DNA of 64,000 nt from positions 135,722,703-135,786,702 of the forward strand of contig NC_085137.1 in NCBI RefSeq assembly GCF_035046485.1. The letters run 5' to 3'. Of this stretch, positions 44,566 to 56,929 are shown one piece after another (position 1 is the first letter of the stretch; every line of letters begins with the position of its first letter). The position numbers and the translations under genes are program-made. The stretch is from Aedes albopictus (taxonomy: Eukaryota; Arthropoda; Insecta; Diptera; Culicidae). Under the pieces are notes generated by a model. That model worked only from the letters and a program-made list of their open reading frames with translations. It was not told the DNA's origin and did no database searches.

Positions 44566-45390
44566 TTTCTATGCACCCGCAAACCTTCAAAAACCTATGT
44601 TTTCTGTATTAAGATTTCTTCCTGTGATTCTTTCAGAAATTCCGAGATTTCTTCAAAACTTCGTTTCACCATTAATTGAGAATTTTTTTCAGGGATTTCG
44701 TTTGAATTTTCTCGAAAAATTTCCGCAAGAATTCTTTTAGGTTTTTTACTGAAAATTTTGCAAGGATTTTTTAGAAAATGTTCTTTATGGATTGCCTCAG
44801 AGATTTTTCCTTGGATCCCATCAGAAATATCTGTGGGAATTTCTCCAAAATTTTATATTTTAGGAATGTTTCGAAATTTTTGCATGGATTGTATCAGAAA
44901 TCATCCAATTTTTTTTTTTAAAGGAACTCGTACAGAAATTCCTTCAAAAATTCTTCGACATATTAACATACGAATTTCTCCAGGGGTTCTTTTTAAAAAA
45001 TCGTCGAGATTTGTTGAGAAACTCTTCCAGGAGTTTTCAAAATATCTTCCAAAATATCTATCGGAAAATCCTCTCTAGATTCGTCTCTAATTTCACACAA
45101 CTTTTTTTTTGCATGGATTGTTTCACAAATGTTTCAGGAATACCTCCAGATATTTATATGGAAAATCCTTCGGGAATTCTTTGAAAACTTAAATTTCCTC
45201 AGGCATTTTTTCACGGATTTTTTTGAGAAATGTTTTTTTGATTCATTCGGAAATATTCTGCAATAAAATTTATACAGTGATTTCATAAGAAATATCACTA
45301 GCGACTGTTCCAGAATTTCTTAAAGGTTTGAAGTGTTTTTTAAGAAACTTCTCCAAACCACTCCTTAATGAATTTATTTAGAAACTGCGA
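44566..45390. repeat. 24-bp-period degenerate repeat
   Basis: TTTC/GAAA-rich units (gaaatttctccaaaatttta and similar) at ~24-bp spacing. Frames are locally open but meaningless. Confidence 0.65.
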
Positions 45391-46259
45391 GTTTTGTTTT
45401 CACTCATATTGGTCTGACGTGCTGAAAACAAACAAACACAGAAGGTTGTAAAATGATTACACAACTCGTAACTCGTTGTAAAAGGACTACACAACTCGTA
45501 TAACAAAACATCTCTCTTTTCTATTAGTTCACCTGTACACATATTGTCTTGCATATTGTCAGGTCATTTGACATCACACATACGGAACCAATTTTATTTC
45601 TAGTTGCAATATTGTTCACTTTCTTTCAGAATCAAGCAGTTTTCCGGACATTCAAAACAAAACAAAAACCCATCTGCATATTCCGAAAAAAATGTTTAGC
45701 AGTAGGTACTTGATAATACAAGATGACAGAACGCAAGGAAAACGTCCCCCGTTAGCTCCCAATTGAACACTCATAAACGAATCCACCGAGTAGCCTCCAA
45801 GGCAGCAAACCAAACACGCGTGAGCTCTACTGAAAGCCTCTCTGGAATTATTTCCGCAGAAATCCCTGTAAAATTTCCCGAAGGGATTCAAAAAGTTTAT
45901 TTCCAGTATTCGTTATATATCATTATCTTTTATTATTTTCACATGCTTACATTTATTATCATGTTTAACACAAATTTAAAGCGATTGGTACGGTATGTCC
46001 ACGCATTCCTCCTCCTCTGTAGATTCTAGAATTGCTTCGACGGAAAACCAATCGTTCAAATTCGACACAATTCGAAGAATCATCTTTGCGACAATACAAC
46101 GCAGTAGGCCTAGCCGTTTTGATGCCTGTAACATATTTTTGATATGCTGCAAGCCACAATATTGACAAGAAAAGAAATTAGGCCTAATCCAACATGATTA
46201 CTTTCCAGGATGCTTTCTCATACTGGCTGCGTTTGTATTAGATTAGCTTAGATTAGATC
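45391..46259. other. Noncoding spacer
   Basis: A repeated phrase acacaactcgta occurs at about 45460 and 45490. Nothing else is recognised. Confidence 0.35.
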
Positions 46260-49200
46260 TAGAAGCCTTCTTGGGATTTCTCAAGAATATCTGCCAGAGA
46301 TACATCCCAAAATTCTCCCAAGAACTCCTTTAGAAAACCTTCCGAGTAGCTTCCGCAATTGCTGCATGAATCTTTAGAAAATTTACAAGGAATTTCTTTC
46401 AGAAAATCTTCCACGGTTTCCTTAACCCTCTAATACCCGAATTTTTGATTTTGATCTAAATATCATTTTTCGTCATCCAAAATCGCTTTAAACATGTTTT
46501 GGAAGATGATTCTTTTTAATTCTCAATTTCGTGAATTTCGGTTTTTGATTTTCCTAATTTTCATTTTTGAACATCCCCACACTTTTATATTTTTCCTGGA
46601 AGGCACTTAGGGAAACGGATTTTTTGAGATGAAAGCATTTTGAGATTTTATGATTATTGTTGAAATATTATTATTTTAAATTTTTTTCACAGAAAATTTT
46701 ATTTTCCGTGTAATTTTAGGGAAAATAATTTTAGAGTATATTCGATTCCCTTAAACTATTAAACAAGGATAGAATGATTTGGGAAAAATTTGCCATGAAC
46801 ATTAAGAAATTTCTCCATGAATTCGTTTTGTTAACCTTTCACGTATTTCTTCAAAAATTCTATAAAAAAATCAGAAATTTCCCCAATTTTTCATGTTAAA
46901 TTTCTCTGGGGATTTCGTTGGAAAATCTTCAAGGTTCGCTTTGAGAAATTAGGGATTTCATCAGAAATCGTACCAATAATTTCTTTAGAAAAACTTCATT
47001 GATTTCCTTTTAACATTGCTTTACAGATTTCCTTACAAAGAATCAAAGATTCTCGCAGAAAGTCTGCCATGGATTCAGAAATTGCTTCATAAATGCCTTC
47101 GTACAGCTTACCATGGGTTCATTTAGAAATTCCTACAAGGACCCTATCAAAACCCTTCTAGGAATTGCTTTAAAAAGTCTAGATATTTCTTCGGTTTATT
47201 TTTCAGAGATTCTTCCAAAGACTATATTAGAAATTTCAGTAGGAATGTCTCCAGGAGATTTTTCATGGATAATTTCTTTGTATTGCAATCCCTCCAGATA
47301 CACCTGCAGAAATTAAATACCAATTACCGACAATTGGATATAATCATGTTCCAAGATTTAATGGCAATGAATCGAACATGGAAACAATACGAATTAATCC
47401 TGTTTGGGAATAATGTTCGAACAACAGTGTTTTCTTTTAAATTAGAAATGTCCCAAAAAAAATCTTTGGAAAATCCTATAGAAAGTTTTTTTGCATTACT
47501 TCAGTATTTTCACATATTCTTTCAGATAAAGCATGTATTGCTTCAGAGTTTCTACATGAATCTCTTCAGAAGTTCCTTAAGAGATTCGATTAGAAATTCC
47601 TCTTGGATATTTATTCAGAAAATCCTCAAGAGATTCGTTTGAGATCTTCTCCAAGAATTTCTCCAGAAGTTTACACGGGCATTATTTTACGGATTCCTTT
47701 GAAAATTTTTTCTACGGTTCATTTTATAATATTTTTCGCGATTCATCCAGTGATTCCATTAGAAATTTCCAAAGCGATTTTTCCAGAAAACCCCAAAAGA
47801 GTTTTTTGAAAACCTAACAGGGGATATTTGAGAAATTCATCCATGAATTTCTTCAAAAAATTTCCCCAAGGATTGCTTTAGGCATTCTTCTACAAATTCT
47901 TTCAGAAATTTTACAATAAACCGTCCATATATTTTTCCAGAATTGAACTCAAAGAATTACCTGTGAAAGACCTACAAGAATTTCTGCGGAAAGTATCCTC
48001 GAGAGCTTTTCTGGAAGTTTTCCAGGTGTTTGTTAACAGATATGTAGGTCTGAATAGTCCTCAAGAAATTTTTACAAGATTACATAAGGAAGACTTCCAA
48101 GAAGGAATGCATGATTTCCAGAGATTATTGCAGAAAATCTTCGAGGGAATCCTTTAGAATACCATTAAGAGTTTCCTTTCGGAAATTAATTTGGCTGATA
48201 AAAAATTCATTTTGACTTTTTATCTCCGCCCCCTTTAACATTTTTTGGCTGAATCTCGAATTTTGAGAGGGCAAATGAAAAATATTTATCAAAATATCGC
48301 GTCTTGCCAAAAATTCTTTAACAAATCCGATGAGTTTTTAATATTTTACAGATTGACTCAACACTATAAAAGTGAAAACAATATTTGTAACGGCCTTAAT
48401 GGATTTAGAAAAACTTGTCTTCACTAAAAATTTCATCAGATATTCCTTCAATGTTTCCTTCACAAATTTCCCTATCAATTTCTTTCGCACCAACTTTCCA
48501 GGAGGGCGTAGCTGCTTTTGGATACATTTGCTTCTTGCAAAGTTGTGGAACATATTCTACAATTCCCATGTTATTTACAATCACCTCTAGGCAGAGAATG
48601 TGTTTCCCTTTCCGAGAGGATTGCGTGTGAGCAATTAATTATTATCCACAGCAATACAAGCTGATTTAGTTTAAAAAAGCAGTAACGTCCTTTTGCAATG
48701 TTGGTGCCCATTTAAGAAAACCTTCCATGGATTTCTTTAGAAATCCCTTCACCCTATCTTGAGTTATACCTTTCAGAAAATCTTCCATGGATTCCTTCAT
48801 TTCTAGAAACTTTTTGGAAAAATCTTGTTTAGAGATGTTTTCGTGAATTTCTTTAGAAATTTCATCAGGAGTTTCTTCTAAAATTCCTCTTGAGATTACT
48901 GAAGAAATTTCTCCAAGTATTCCTCTAGTAGAGATGCCACGAGCTTTCTCTGAAATTTCTGCTTGGATTCTTTTTGAAAACCTCTCACTAATTTTGCCAA
49001 TAAAAATCTTCATTTACTCTTCCAAGAGATTAGGAATACAGAAATTTTCCAGAAATTTCTCTTACTTTTTCTCTATAAATTCTTCTTGGGAATCTTTAGG
49101 AAATGCTCTATAAATCGCTTCAAAAGGACTTTAAATTACTTATACCAGAAATTATTTCAAGGATTCGTTTAGAAACCTTCCAAGAGTTTTTTTCAAAATT

Positions 49201-49540
49201 GATTCATTACAAAATTAGTCCCTTACCGAATTCGTCCAAGGATTCTTGAAGAAAATGTTCCACGGATTTCTTCAGAAATAACTTCATGAAGTATTCAAAA
49301 CATTCATTCAGGAATTTCTCTAGCGTTTTTTTCAGAAACTCCTCCAAGGATTCGTTCAAAAACCTTCTAGGAAATTCTTTGGAAAACCCAGATAAACCTG
49401 AGTTGCTTCCAAGGATTCTTTTTGAAATTCCTTCGATTTCTTCACGAATTCTTTCAGAGATTTGTACAGGCATTTTATTAGCGATTTTTTGAACTTTCTG
49501 CATAAACATTTCCAGAGACTTCTTCATAATGCTAAGAATT
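46260..49540. repeat. Largest 24-bp-period degenerate repeat block
   Basis: Over about 3.3 kb, units of the type ttagaaattcctcaagga recur with a 24-bp period, interspersed with less regular AT-rich sequence. Products of open frames show an eight-residue repeat (NESLEEFL, KKTLEKFL, NECFEYFM on the - strand at 49207-49527), so they look like coiled-coil proteins. Their mutual divergence, presence on both strands and lack of any start or stop logic argue against genes. Confidence 0.7.
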
Positions 49541-49573
49541 TCTACAGGATTTTTTTCACCAGTTCACCAGCCC

Positions 49574-49666
49574 ACTACCGTCAGCACCACGCTAATGCTA
49601 AGTACTAAAAGCGTAATTTTTTTATCATGTTGTACAAAATACAACAGCGCGATCGCTCGAGGGTTA
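49574..49666. mobile_element. Left-truncated relative of the 32429-32542 mini-element
   Basis: Shares cagcaccacgctaatgct, agtac, aaaagcg, tgttgtac and acaacagcgcgatcgctcg in order, ending gagggttaa at a TTAA. The left end with its TTAA is absent. Confidence 0.7.
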
Positions 49667-49679
49667 AAAATTCTTACAG

Positions 49680-51565
49680 ATGAGGTTTTACAGAAGTTCT
49701 TTTAGAAATCCCTAGAGTTATGATGAGCCTATTTTTGTTTTTCTAGAGGTGATGATTCTTTTGTGTTGAGGGGCAAAATTGTAGTCATATTATTGTGCTA
49801 TTTGCTCTAGAAATTATCACATTGTTATCAATAAGGAACTGTTATATTTCACGGTCAAATGAGTGACAATCGGTTATTCTCTTGTCAGATCTATGCGTCC
49901 AGTCCGAAGATTTGGCAATGAATAGAACATGGAAACAACACAAATTTATTATGTTTCAATCATCAATATATTGACGTCCACCAATGTGACGCAAATATTG
50001 TGTTCAGACGATCCAAACATATTATAATTGGCTCCTTTAACGGTGTTGAAGGATTGAATTCCATATTCTGAATCTGCACGTCAAACTGAGCCGAAATCCA
50101 AATTTTCATGAGTTTCAATGCCCGGGAACCTATTTAATTATCAATTTGAAGTTTATGTTGGAGCGATTTGATGAATCACCTTCGTTGGAAAATCTTTTTG
50201 AAATTGAGTTTAGATATCAAAATAAAGTTAAACAATCAGAAAAAAAAAACAAATTGGCTCAGTACACGGCGCGTTTTTGTATAAAAATAAAAAAATCATT
50301 AAATTTTCAAAATTTAAGAACCCAATTAGCTTTTAATTCATAAAAGGAGGATTGAAAATTGGTTGACTCCACTCCATGTTTTTAAGAACTGTGAAACTCA
50401 ATGTTTAAGCGAAATTCAAAACCTGCTGAACATGTTCTACTTAAAAATTTTTGAAGCACGGCACGGTGTCGAAATCAGCACTCAATTATACATCAAAAAG
50501 GATGGTCGTTGATAGAAGTTCACGAATTTTGTTTTATTTTGTAAACCAGTGTAATTGACGATTTATCCTATGGTCCAGATTATTTGGGAAGTGTCAAGGG
50601 AAGTGTTTGTGGTATGTTCTGCAAAATCCCAAAAACAAATTCCAGAAGATTGAATGTTATGATTCATCTTGTCGCATTATTATTTGCTTCGAGTAAAGTA
50701 AATCACACGACACTGGTCAGCTTATGACATCGCCACCATAATTCGTTACATGTCTGCTGTTTCTGGTACAAATACCAACCCTTTCGTTCGTGTTGGGCTC
50801 ATTTCTTCGGTGAACTTTAAGTCACCCCACCATGCTTCGTTACACTTCTAATCTCTCTGGCCGCAACAGAAGCATGTTGCATGTTTCGGACATTTGCCAT
50901 TCCATTATCCAACGAGTTCAGACTGTTATATTACTGACCGGCAATTTTCTTCCGACACCGTCGTCGCTCACCAAGAACCATCCGGCACCGGTACTACTGC
51001 TTTGGGATTGGCAACCCGCACCGACAGATTTAGGCCAACCGATAAAGAACGGAATGGCAACTCGTATGAAAGCCGTCTTCCTTCCTTTCAGGGCGAGAGA
51101 GTATGTACCGCGGTGCTGTTCCGGAACAGTTCAGCGCGGGGGGTTCCCGAGAAGGGTGAAATAGCAAAACAAAATGTCGAATATATCATCTTCACACAGA
51201 TATCAAACGTTGTCAGTGACATTTCAAAACTTATGCAAAAAAAAAACGAAACATTTTGAACATCTTTTAATTTATTTTCCGTTTAATGTTACTGAAATCC
51301 CCATTAGACACATTTGAGTCTGGATATCATTACAATTCAGTTTGAATCATTGCACCAAAGAAAAACTGAACAAATATTTCGAGTTATCATTTTGATATTT
51401 CTTCACAGTCGGGTTGTGTCGAGTCATGGTGAACCACGAGAGGAAGCGATTAGTGCCACTTTTTAAAACCTCATCTAGTATGGGACAAAATATGTTGATA
51501 CGGCGACTTTTTCGGCTGGACATGTTCTCTAATGGGCGGTATTTTTTTCTTCTCGTTCTTTGCAG
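49680..51565. other. End of nompC intron 1, mostly unassigned
   Basis: It contains a ~50-bp segment (about 49908-49960) shared with 47338-47400, and a GC-richer island at about 50.82-51.26 kb with two overlapping open frames of 110 and 121 codons that have no recognised motif. The last 25 bases are the pyrimidine-rich splice acceptor for the next nompC exon. Confidence 0.5.
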
Positions 51566-51667
51566 GCCACCGGAATGACACCGCTAATGTACGCCGTGAA
51601 GGACAACCGGACATCAATCTTAGATAGGCTTATAGAACTCGGGTCGGACGTCGGAGCGAGGAATAAT
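51566..51667 (+). CDS. nompC: nompC, second coding exon (first ankyrin repeat)
   Basis: 102 bp, phase 0 at both ends, encoding 34 residues: ATGMTPLMYAVKDNRTS followed by ILDRLIELGSDVGARNN. The TPLMYA start and LIELG end are ankyrin hallmarks, and the block continues exactly where exon 1 stops (TPLAGVMDL). It is bounded by a tgcag acceptor (ends 51565) and a gtaagt donor (51668). The expected next segment (an ankyrin block of the LHIAA type) was not found to the right, so the remaining exons lie beyond 64000. Confidence 0.93.
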
Positions 51668-52657
51668 GTAAGTAGCATATTTCGGACCCCTGCGATCATT
51701 TACGGATGAGTGATTACTTGCGATTATCCTTTGTGACCTGAATTTCCCCCACCGATGATGATTAGGACAATGGAGCGTTATCATTTCAAACAGAGGTTCG
51801 CATCATTACCAACGACGGTCAACCTGTCGATTTCTGACCTAGTCCTGCGCCTCATTAAAGACCTTGAAAAGTTATCAACGAAATGGAATAGCAGCAAGCA
51901 GCAACACAACAAAAAGTATTTCAAGATCTCCATAAAATCGTAATAATTCAAGACCACAACCACCCCCTATAAAATCTCGACGCCCCAAATCAATGCCACA
52001 AACGGAAAACACAGTTTTCGTCTCTCGAATCTCACCCACGCCAGTCGCGTCAGACTCGTAATCCGCGCGCCATGCCGGCAACGAACGGGTGTTGGTAGGT
52101 ATATTTGTGTTTTGTGAACGATTAATCGCTCACATTTCCTCCCCAAGCTGTTCCATGCGTTTGGAGCACCCCAAGCCACGCTACCGCCGGTCAGAACCAA
52201 AAGTGTGTGGATCTGATTAGCATTCCAGGTTAAGTTCAACCGGCCACCGTTTTTGGCGATTCGATTGACCAGTTGCCGATGCCAAAGAAGGTGTTATGAA
52301 AATCTTTAACCGCAAAATCGGTCGACTCGCGATCCGTTGTGGTTGATTGTTTCGATGATTTTCGCCTCCCAGCTGGGAATTTGGATATGATTTCACGGTT
52401 CCGGTCGAGGAGGCGGAAATTGTGCCGGAAAGTAGCGGTTGAGCTTCTGTTCGTTGTTTTCTTGTTTATGATTGTTGCGGATTGTTAGTTTAGTCTCTGT
52501 CTTAGCATATAATTAAAATTAACATTGTTTACTAGACAAAAGATACACTTTTTTTTAAATTCGGTAACAATTCTGTTTTGGGTTTCGATATTAGAAAATT
52601 TGTCACATAAATGAGCAAAAAGAAAACTTACAACTATTTCAGTGCCGGGAGAGCTAA

Positions 52658-52805
52658 TCGGCTTTCAGTCTTTGGAGCGATCAGAACTAAAGCATGATTT
52701 CTATGCCTGACGTTTCGATTGTATATTCAATATTTTTCAAGGGTTAGAAACGTCGGGCGTAGAAATCATGCTTTAGTTCTGACCGCTGCAAAGACTGAAA
52801 GCCGA
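52658..52805. repeat. Inverted repeat with ~60-bp arms
   Basis: tcggctttcagtctttggag (52658 on) is mirrored by the segment ending gactgaaagccga at 52805, around a 26-bp loop. Both arms include agaactaaagcatgatttct or its complement. It is probably a small MITE; no target duplication is clear. Confidence 0.65.
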
Positions 52806-52859
52806 TACAAACTCCCAGCAATCGAAAGCAGGGGCGTTTCTGTTGCTTTGCAAAGAAAT

Positions 52860-53715
52860 TGCTGGAGATCTCAGGGACGCTTCAGATGGTTCGAGGGGAT
52901 CCTGAAGGTCTCAGGGGCATTTCAAGGGGTTTTTATAGGCCTTCATAAGAGTCCGATGTGGTTTCAGGGGAGTTTCACAGAGGTCACAGGGGATTTCAGG
53001 GACGTTTCAGGTGGTTCAATTGGGTTTCAAAGGGTTACTTAGGGGTTTCAGGGGCGCATCAAGAGGTTTTCAGATGCCTTCATTGGAGTCCGATGAGGTT
53101 TCAAGTCGGCCTTCAAGGGGGTCTCACAGTCGTCTCAAAGGCGATTCAAAGGGTATCAGGAGCGTTCCAGGGAGTTTCAAGGAGTACCATGAGATCTCAG
53201 GGATGTTTAAGGGAGACCCAAGGGTTTTCAGGGGGTACAAAGAATTCTCAAGGCTGTTACAAGGAGTTTCAGGGGGGTTATTGGTCTCAAAGAATTTCAT
53301 GGGGGTCTAAGGGGTGTCTCAGGGGAATTTTAGGTGGTCTTATGGGTGTTCCATGGAGTTTCAAAGGGAACCAGGAATTCTTAGGAGTGTTTCCCTCCAA
53401 AGGGACTCAGGGCATATCAGGAGATATCAGTGTTTTTTTTTTAAGAGAATCCTAAGGAGTGTCCAGACAGGATATACTGGTACATCCTGAATCCCCATGA
53501 AACACCCCTGAAATCCTGTAGCTTCTCTGGAACTCCTGAGATCCATTAAGACGCCCTGAATGGCCCCCAGATCTCCCCTGATACTTCATGCAATGCCTCT
53601 GAGAACCCCTGAAGCACCCCCTGAGACCCCTTGAGGACCCCGAAAGTCTATGGGACCCTTGGAACGTCTCTGATCTCTCCCGCAACACGCCGTGGAACCC
53701 TCTGATATGCCCCAG
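52860..53715. repeat. 21-bp-period repeat, left part
   Basis: Units such as ggtctcaggggcatttcaag; strand switches at about 53450, after which ctgaaacccctgagac-type complements run. A 165-codon frame here (52958-53455) is a product of the repeat. Confidence 0.75.
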
Positions 53716-53719
53716 AGCA

Positions 53720-54623
53720 CAGTGTTTTATTTTGCCGATTTCGTGCGCTTTTTTAATAACGTTTCAACCGATGATTTTAGCGATATAGTTTCTTCGGAGA
53801 TGTTTCTACATTAGACAAGGCGCTTCTTTTGACATAAAGAGTTGAATGATCAATCCACCTATAAGTGAGATGAAAAAAAATATTTTTTCGAAAAATGCAG
53901 ATAGACGTTTGATGTTGAGCATATAAAAATACACAATTTTGCTGAACATTGCGACATTCTATCTCGTTAAATGAAGAAGTTATTAGATAATTTCAATATT
54001 TGATAATTGTTTGTTCATTTACCATAACATATAAAGAATACACTTGTATACAAAAGTTTAAGCCATTTTGATATAGTAGAAATATAGTTGTTTCATTATT
54101 CGAAACGGTTCTCTGCGCCATTTTGCGCCTAAAGCAGTTGGACGAGTTCGAAGTTACTCTATAAATATTAGTAATTTGTAAATAACTTTGTAATTTTAAA
54201 AGCGAGCGTTTTTCGATGTTCATCAAAAACATGTATTTTTACATTCCAAACAACTTTGCAGAAGACGCAAAAAATCTAAAAAAATCCCGTTAAAAAGTTA
54301 TGATAAAATATATGATTTCTAGGGGTCATGCACATACAACGCAATATATCTCGTAAAGTATGAGATTCAGCATTATGGCGTTTTTGACAAAGTTGTTCAA
54401 AATTGCATTTTGCACAACTTTGCCGAAGACATCAAATGTCTATCTGCATATTTCGAAAAAATATTTTTTTCATCTCACTTATAGGTGGATTGATCATTTA
54501 ACTCTTTATGTCAAAAGAAGCGCCTTGTCTAATGTAGAAACATCTCCGAAGAAACTATATCGCAAAAATCATCGGTTGAAACGTTATTAAAAAAGCGCAC
54601 GAAATCGGCAAAATAAAACACTG
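53720..54623. mobile_element. Foldback element, 904 bp, 4-bp duplication
   Basis: Ends CAGTGTTTTATTTTGCCGAT and its complement; agca flanks it (53716-53719 and 54624-54627). Arms hold gattttagcgatatagtttc and gaagcgccttgtctaatgta mirrored around about 54170. The ttttagcgatat plus tcttcgg module matches that in the 856-3025 foldback, which also shows a probable 4-bp duplication. It has no coding capacity and sits inside the 21-bp repeat. Confidence 0.88.
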
Positions 54624-54627
54624 AGCA

Positions 54628-55240
54628 GAGGCCCTCTGCAACCCCACTGAAACCTCCTAAAATTCCCTTGAGACTCCCCAGTGCGCTCTGAGATCCCTGG
54701 CGTCCCTGAAACGTGCTTGAGATACCCTGTAGCGCTCTTGAGACCTAGTATTCCTTGATAACCCTTGGGACCCCGTTGACATGTTCAGGGGCATCTCCTG
54801 GAACCCCCTTAGAAGCGTCCCTGAGGCCACCTATAAGCTTCTTGAAACGCTCCTTAAACCCCCTGAAGCACTCATGTGACCCCCGAGAGCCTCCTTGAAA
54901 CACCTCCTGATACTTCCTAAAACTCCCGGAAACGCCCCTGAGACCACTTGGTACCACTCTGAAACCCGTTGGGACCACCTGAAACTCCCCTGAGATCTCC
55001 TGATAACCCTACCGTGAAACTCCTTGGCACCCTCTTGGCACGCCCCTGAGATCTCCTAGTACCCTCTGAAACCCCTTGGGACTCTTTAAAACGCCTCTGC
55101 AACATCCCTTCTCTCTCCCGTCATTACCCCGTAATCCAACTGAAGCGGCAACGAAACCAATCGAAACGCGCCTAAAAGGCTCCTGAAATCGTCTGAAACA
55201 ACCTTCTGGAACGCTCCTGTAGCTCCTTGGGGGGCGTCCA
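54628..55240. repeat. 21-bp-period repeat, right part
   Basis: Continuation of the array interrupted by the foldback: cctgaaacgcccctgagacc and similar. The - strand frames repeat every seven residues (VFQGGSR, GSHECFR, GFKERFK). Confidence 0.75.
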
Positions 55241-55314
55241 TAAAAGACGTAGCTTCCACCCTCGTAGCATTTCGGCAAAAATTCGGAAACCCCCTATTAA
55301 TGACGTAGCATTTT

Positions 55315-55784
55315 GAGAATTCTTCCCTTTTTAATTCCTCCAGCACTTTCATCTGGGATTTCTCCAAGAATATCTTTTGGGGTTCCGTTTGTGAAATCTT
55401 CCTTGTATTCCTTCAGGGGTTCCTTCAGAGATCCCTCCAAGACTTCTCTTCGGAGTTTCTTAGATTTCACCAAAAGTTCCTTGTTAGATTTCTCCGAGTG
55501 TTTTTTTTCAAGGTTTTCTAAAAGTTTATCCATGGTTTCCTTTAGGAGTTCTTCAAGCAGTTTTTTCGGACATCTCGTCAGGGATTTGAACAGGAATTTC
55601 TTTTGAGATTCCATCAGAACTTCTTTCTGGGTTTCCTAAAGTAGTTCCTTTCGGGATTCTAGGAATTCCAGTAGTACTTTCTAGATTTCCTTCAGGAATT
55701 CACTCAGATATTCATTCCGAGACCTCTGCAGGAAACCCCTCCGGCATTTTTTTTCAAAACCCCTCCAGAAGGTATTCTTCCAGG
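55315..55784. repeat. 24-bp-period repeat
   Basis: ttccttcaggggttccttcag-type units. Both strands are open for long distances because of the period. Confidence 0.7.
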
Positions 55785-56139
55785 CAGTGTTGAGAATATT
55801 TACATGAAAAAAATGTTATACTCACTTGCTACTAACGTAGTTCAGAAGCATGCTATAAAAAAAGGTATTCGAAGGACTTTTACATTGTAGTTGTATCTAA
55901 AAGTTTGCCGAATAAAGTAGAGATCGCGCACGCAAAGAGAAGTCGTTGGAGGGCTGTGAGCACGAGGTGAGTATAAATTATACTCATTATCACCGCGTGA
56001 TACTCTTACTTTATTCGATAAAATTTTAGATAACACTACTCTATAAATGTTCTTCATACTTCGTTTTTTGAAAGCATGCTTCTAAAAAGAGATAGAAGCA
56101 AGTGAGTATAGCGCTTGCAAAAGAGTATTCCCAACACTG
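55785..56139. mobile_element. MITE with CAGTGTTG ends
   Basis: Ends CAGTGTTGAGAATA and TATTCCCAACACTG; internal inverted words gaagcatgcta and agcatgcttct. Flanks (cttccagg and tccctagg) match only partly. It separates two stretches of 24-bp repeat. A diverged relative lies at about 6.9-7.3 kb. Confidence 0.75.
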
Positions 56140-56900
56140 TCCCTAGGAGTTATTTTTTTGGATTCCTTCCTGGATTCTTCTGGGAGTTTCTTCTGAGATT
56201 CCTCGAGGACTTCCTTCTATGATTTATCCAGGATTTTTTTCCAGGGACTCCTCCAGGAACTTTTTCCGGTATCCTTTTATTCATTCCTTCCAGGATTCCT
56301 CGAGGATCTTTCAGAATTCCGCTAGGAATCTCTTTACAGATTCCTCCCATAGTTCCTTCTGGAATCCCACCAGGATTTTCTTTCTTAGGTTTTACCAGAA
56401 GTTCTATGTGTATATGTTTCGGGATTCCCTAAAAGTTATATTAGGGATTCCATCATTTTTTTTTCGTGTTCTCTTTAGAAATGGAACCAGGAGTTCCTTC
56501 TGAGATTCTTCCAGGAGCTTATTCAACATTTCTCCAAAAGTTCCGTTTAGAATTTCTCCAGGAACTCCCCATGGGATTTCTTTTGAAATTTTTCTGAAAT
56601 TTACTTTCAAGATTCCTCCAGGAGTTCGTTCTGAAATTCTTCTGGAATTTCCTTCAGATTCCTCCAAACACTTTTGGAATGTTTTCTGAAGTTTTTTTTT
56701 TTTGGGATTCCCAATAGGAATTTCTGTGGAAATGTTATCGTTCTCCTGTTGGGAAACCTTTACAGACCACCATAAGAAATGCCTTACAAAGCTGCTAAAG
56801 GAACCCTTAAGAAATAGTTGCAGGAATTCTTCGAGGAAGTCTTGTAGAAACTATATAAGGAACTCCTGGAATAATGCCAAAAACTTAGAAAATTTTTCCT
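56140..56900. repeat. 24-bp-period repeat
   Basis: ggattcctccaggagttcc-type units. Same family as 55315-55784, interrupted by the MITE. Confidence 0.7.
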
Positions 56901-56929
56901 TTGCAACCTTAGCGGCGTGCAGTACCCTA

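Larger units (their letters stand above)
16767..51565 (+). other. nompC intron 1, 34,799 bp, TE-filled
   Basis: It begins GTGAGT and ends with the pyrimidine-rich ttcttctcgttctttgcag. Both neighbouring exons are phase 0 and their products join into the sequence order expected for NOMPC. Most of the interior can be assigned to transposable elements or degenerate repeats (listed separately). No other host exon was recognised inside it. Confidence 0.88.

Noticed and set aside
46422..46480. Third TTAA/CCCT mini-element
   Set aside because: A left end (TTAA then CCCTCTAATACCC) is present, but no matching right end was found within 700 bp.
49207..49527. Coiled-coil-like 106-codon frame
   Set aside because: Produced by the 24-bp repeat; neighbouring blocks give similar frames on both strands.
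52958..53455. 165-codon frame
   Set aside because: Seven-residue periodic product of the 21-bp repeat; no conserved domain.
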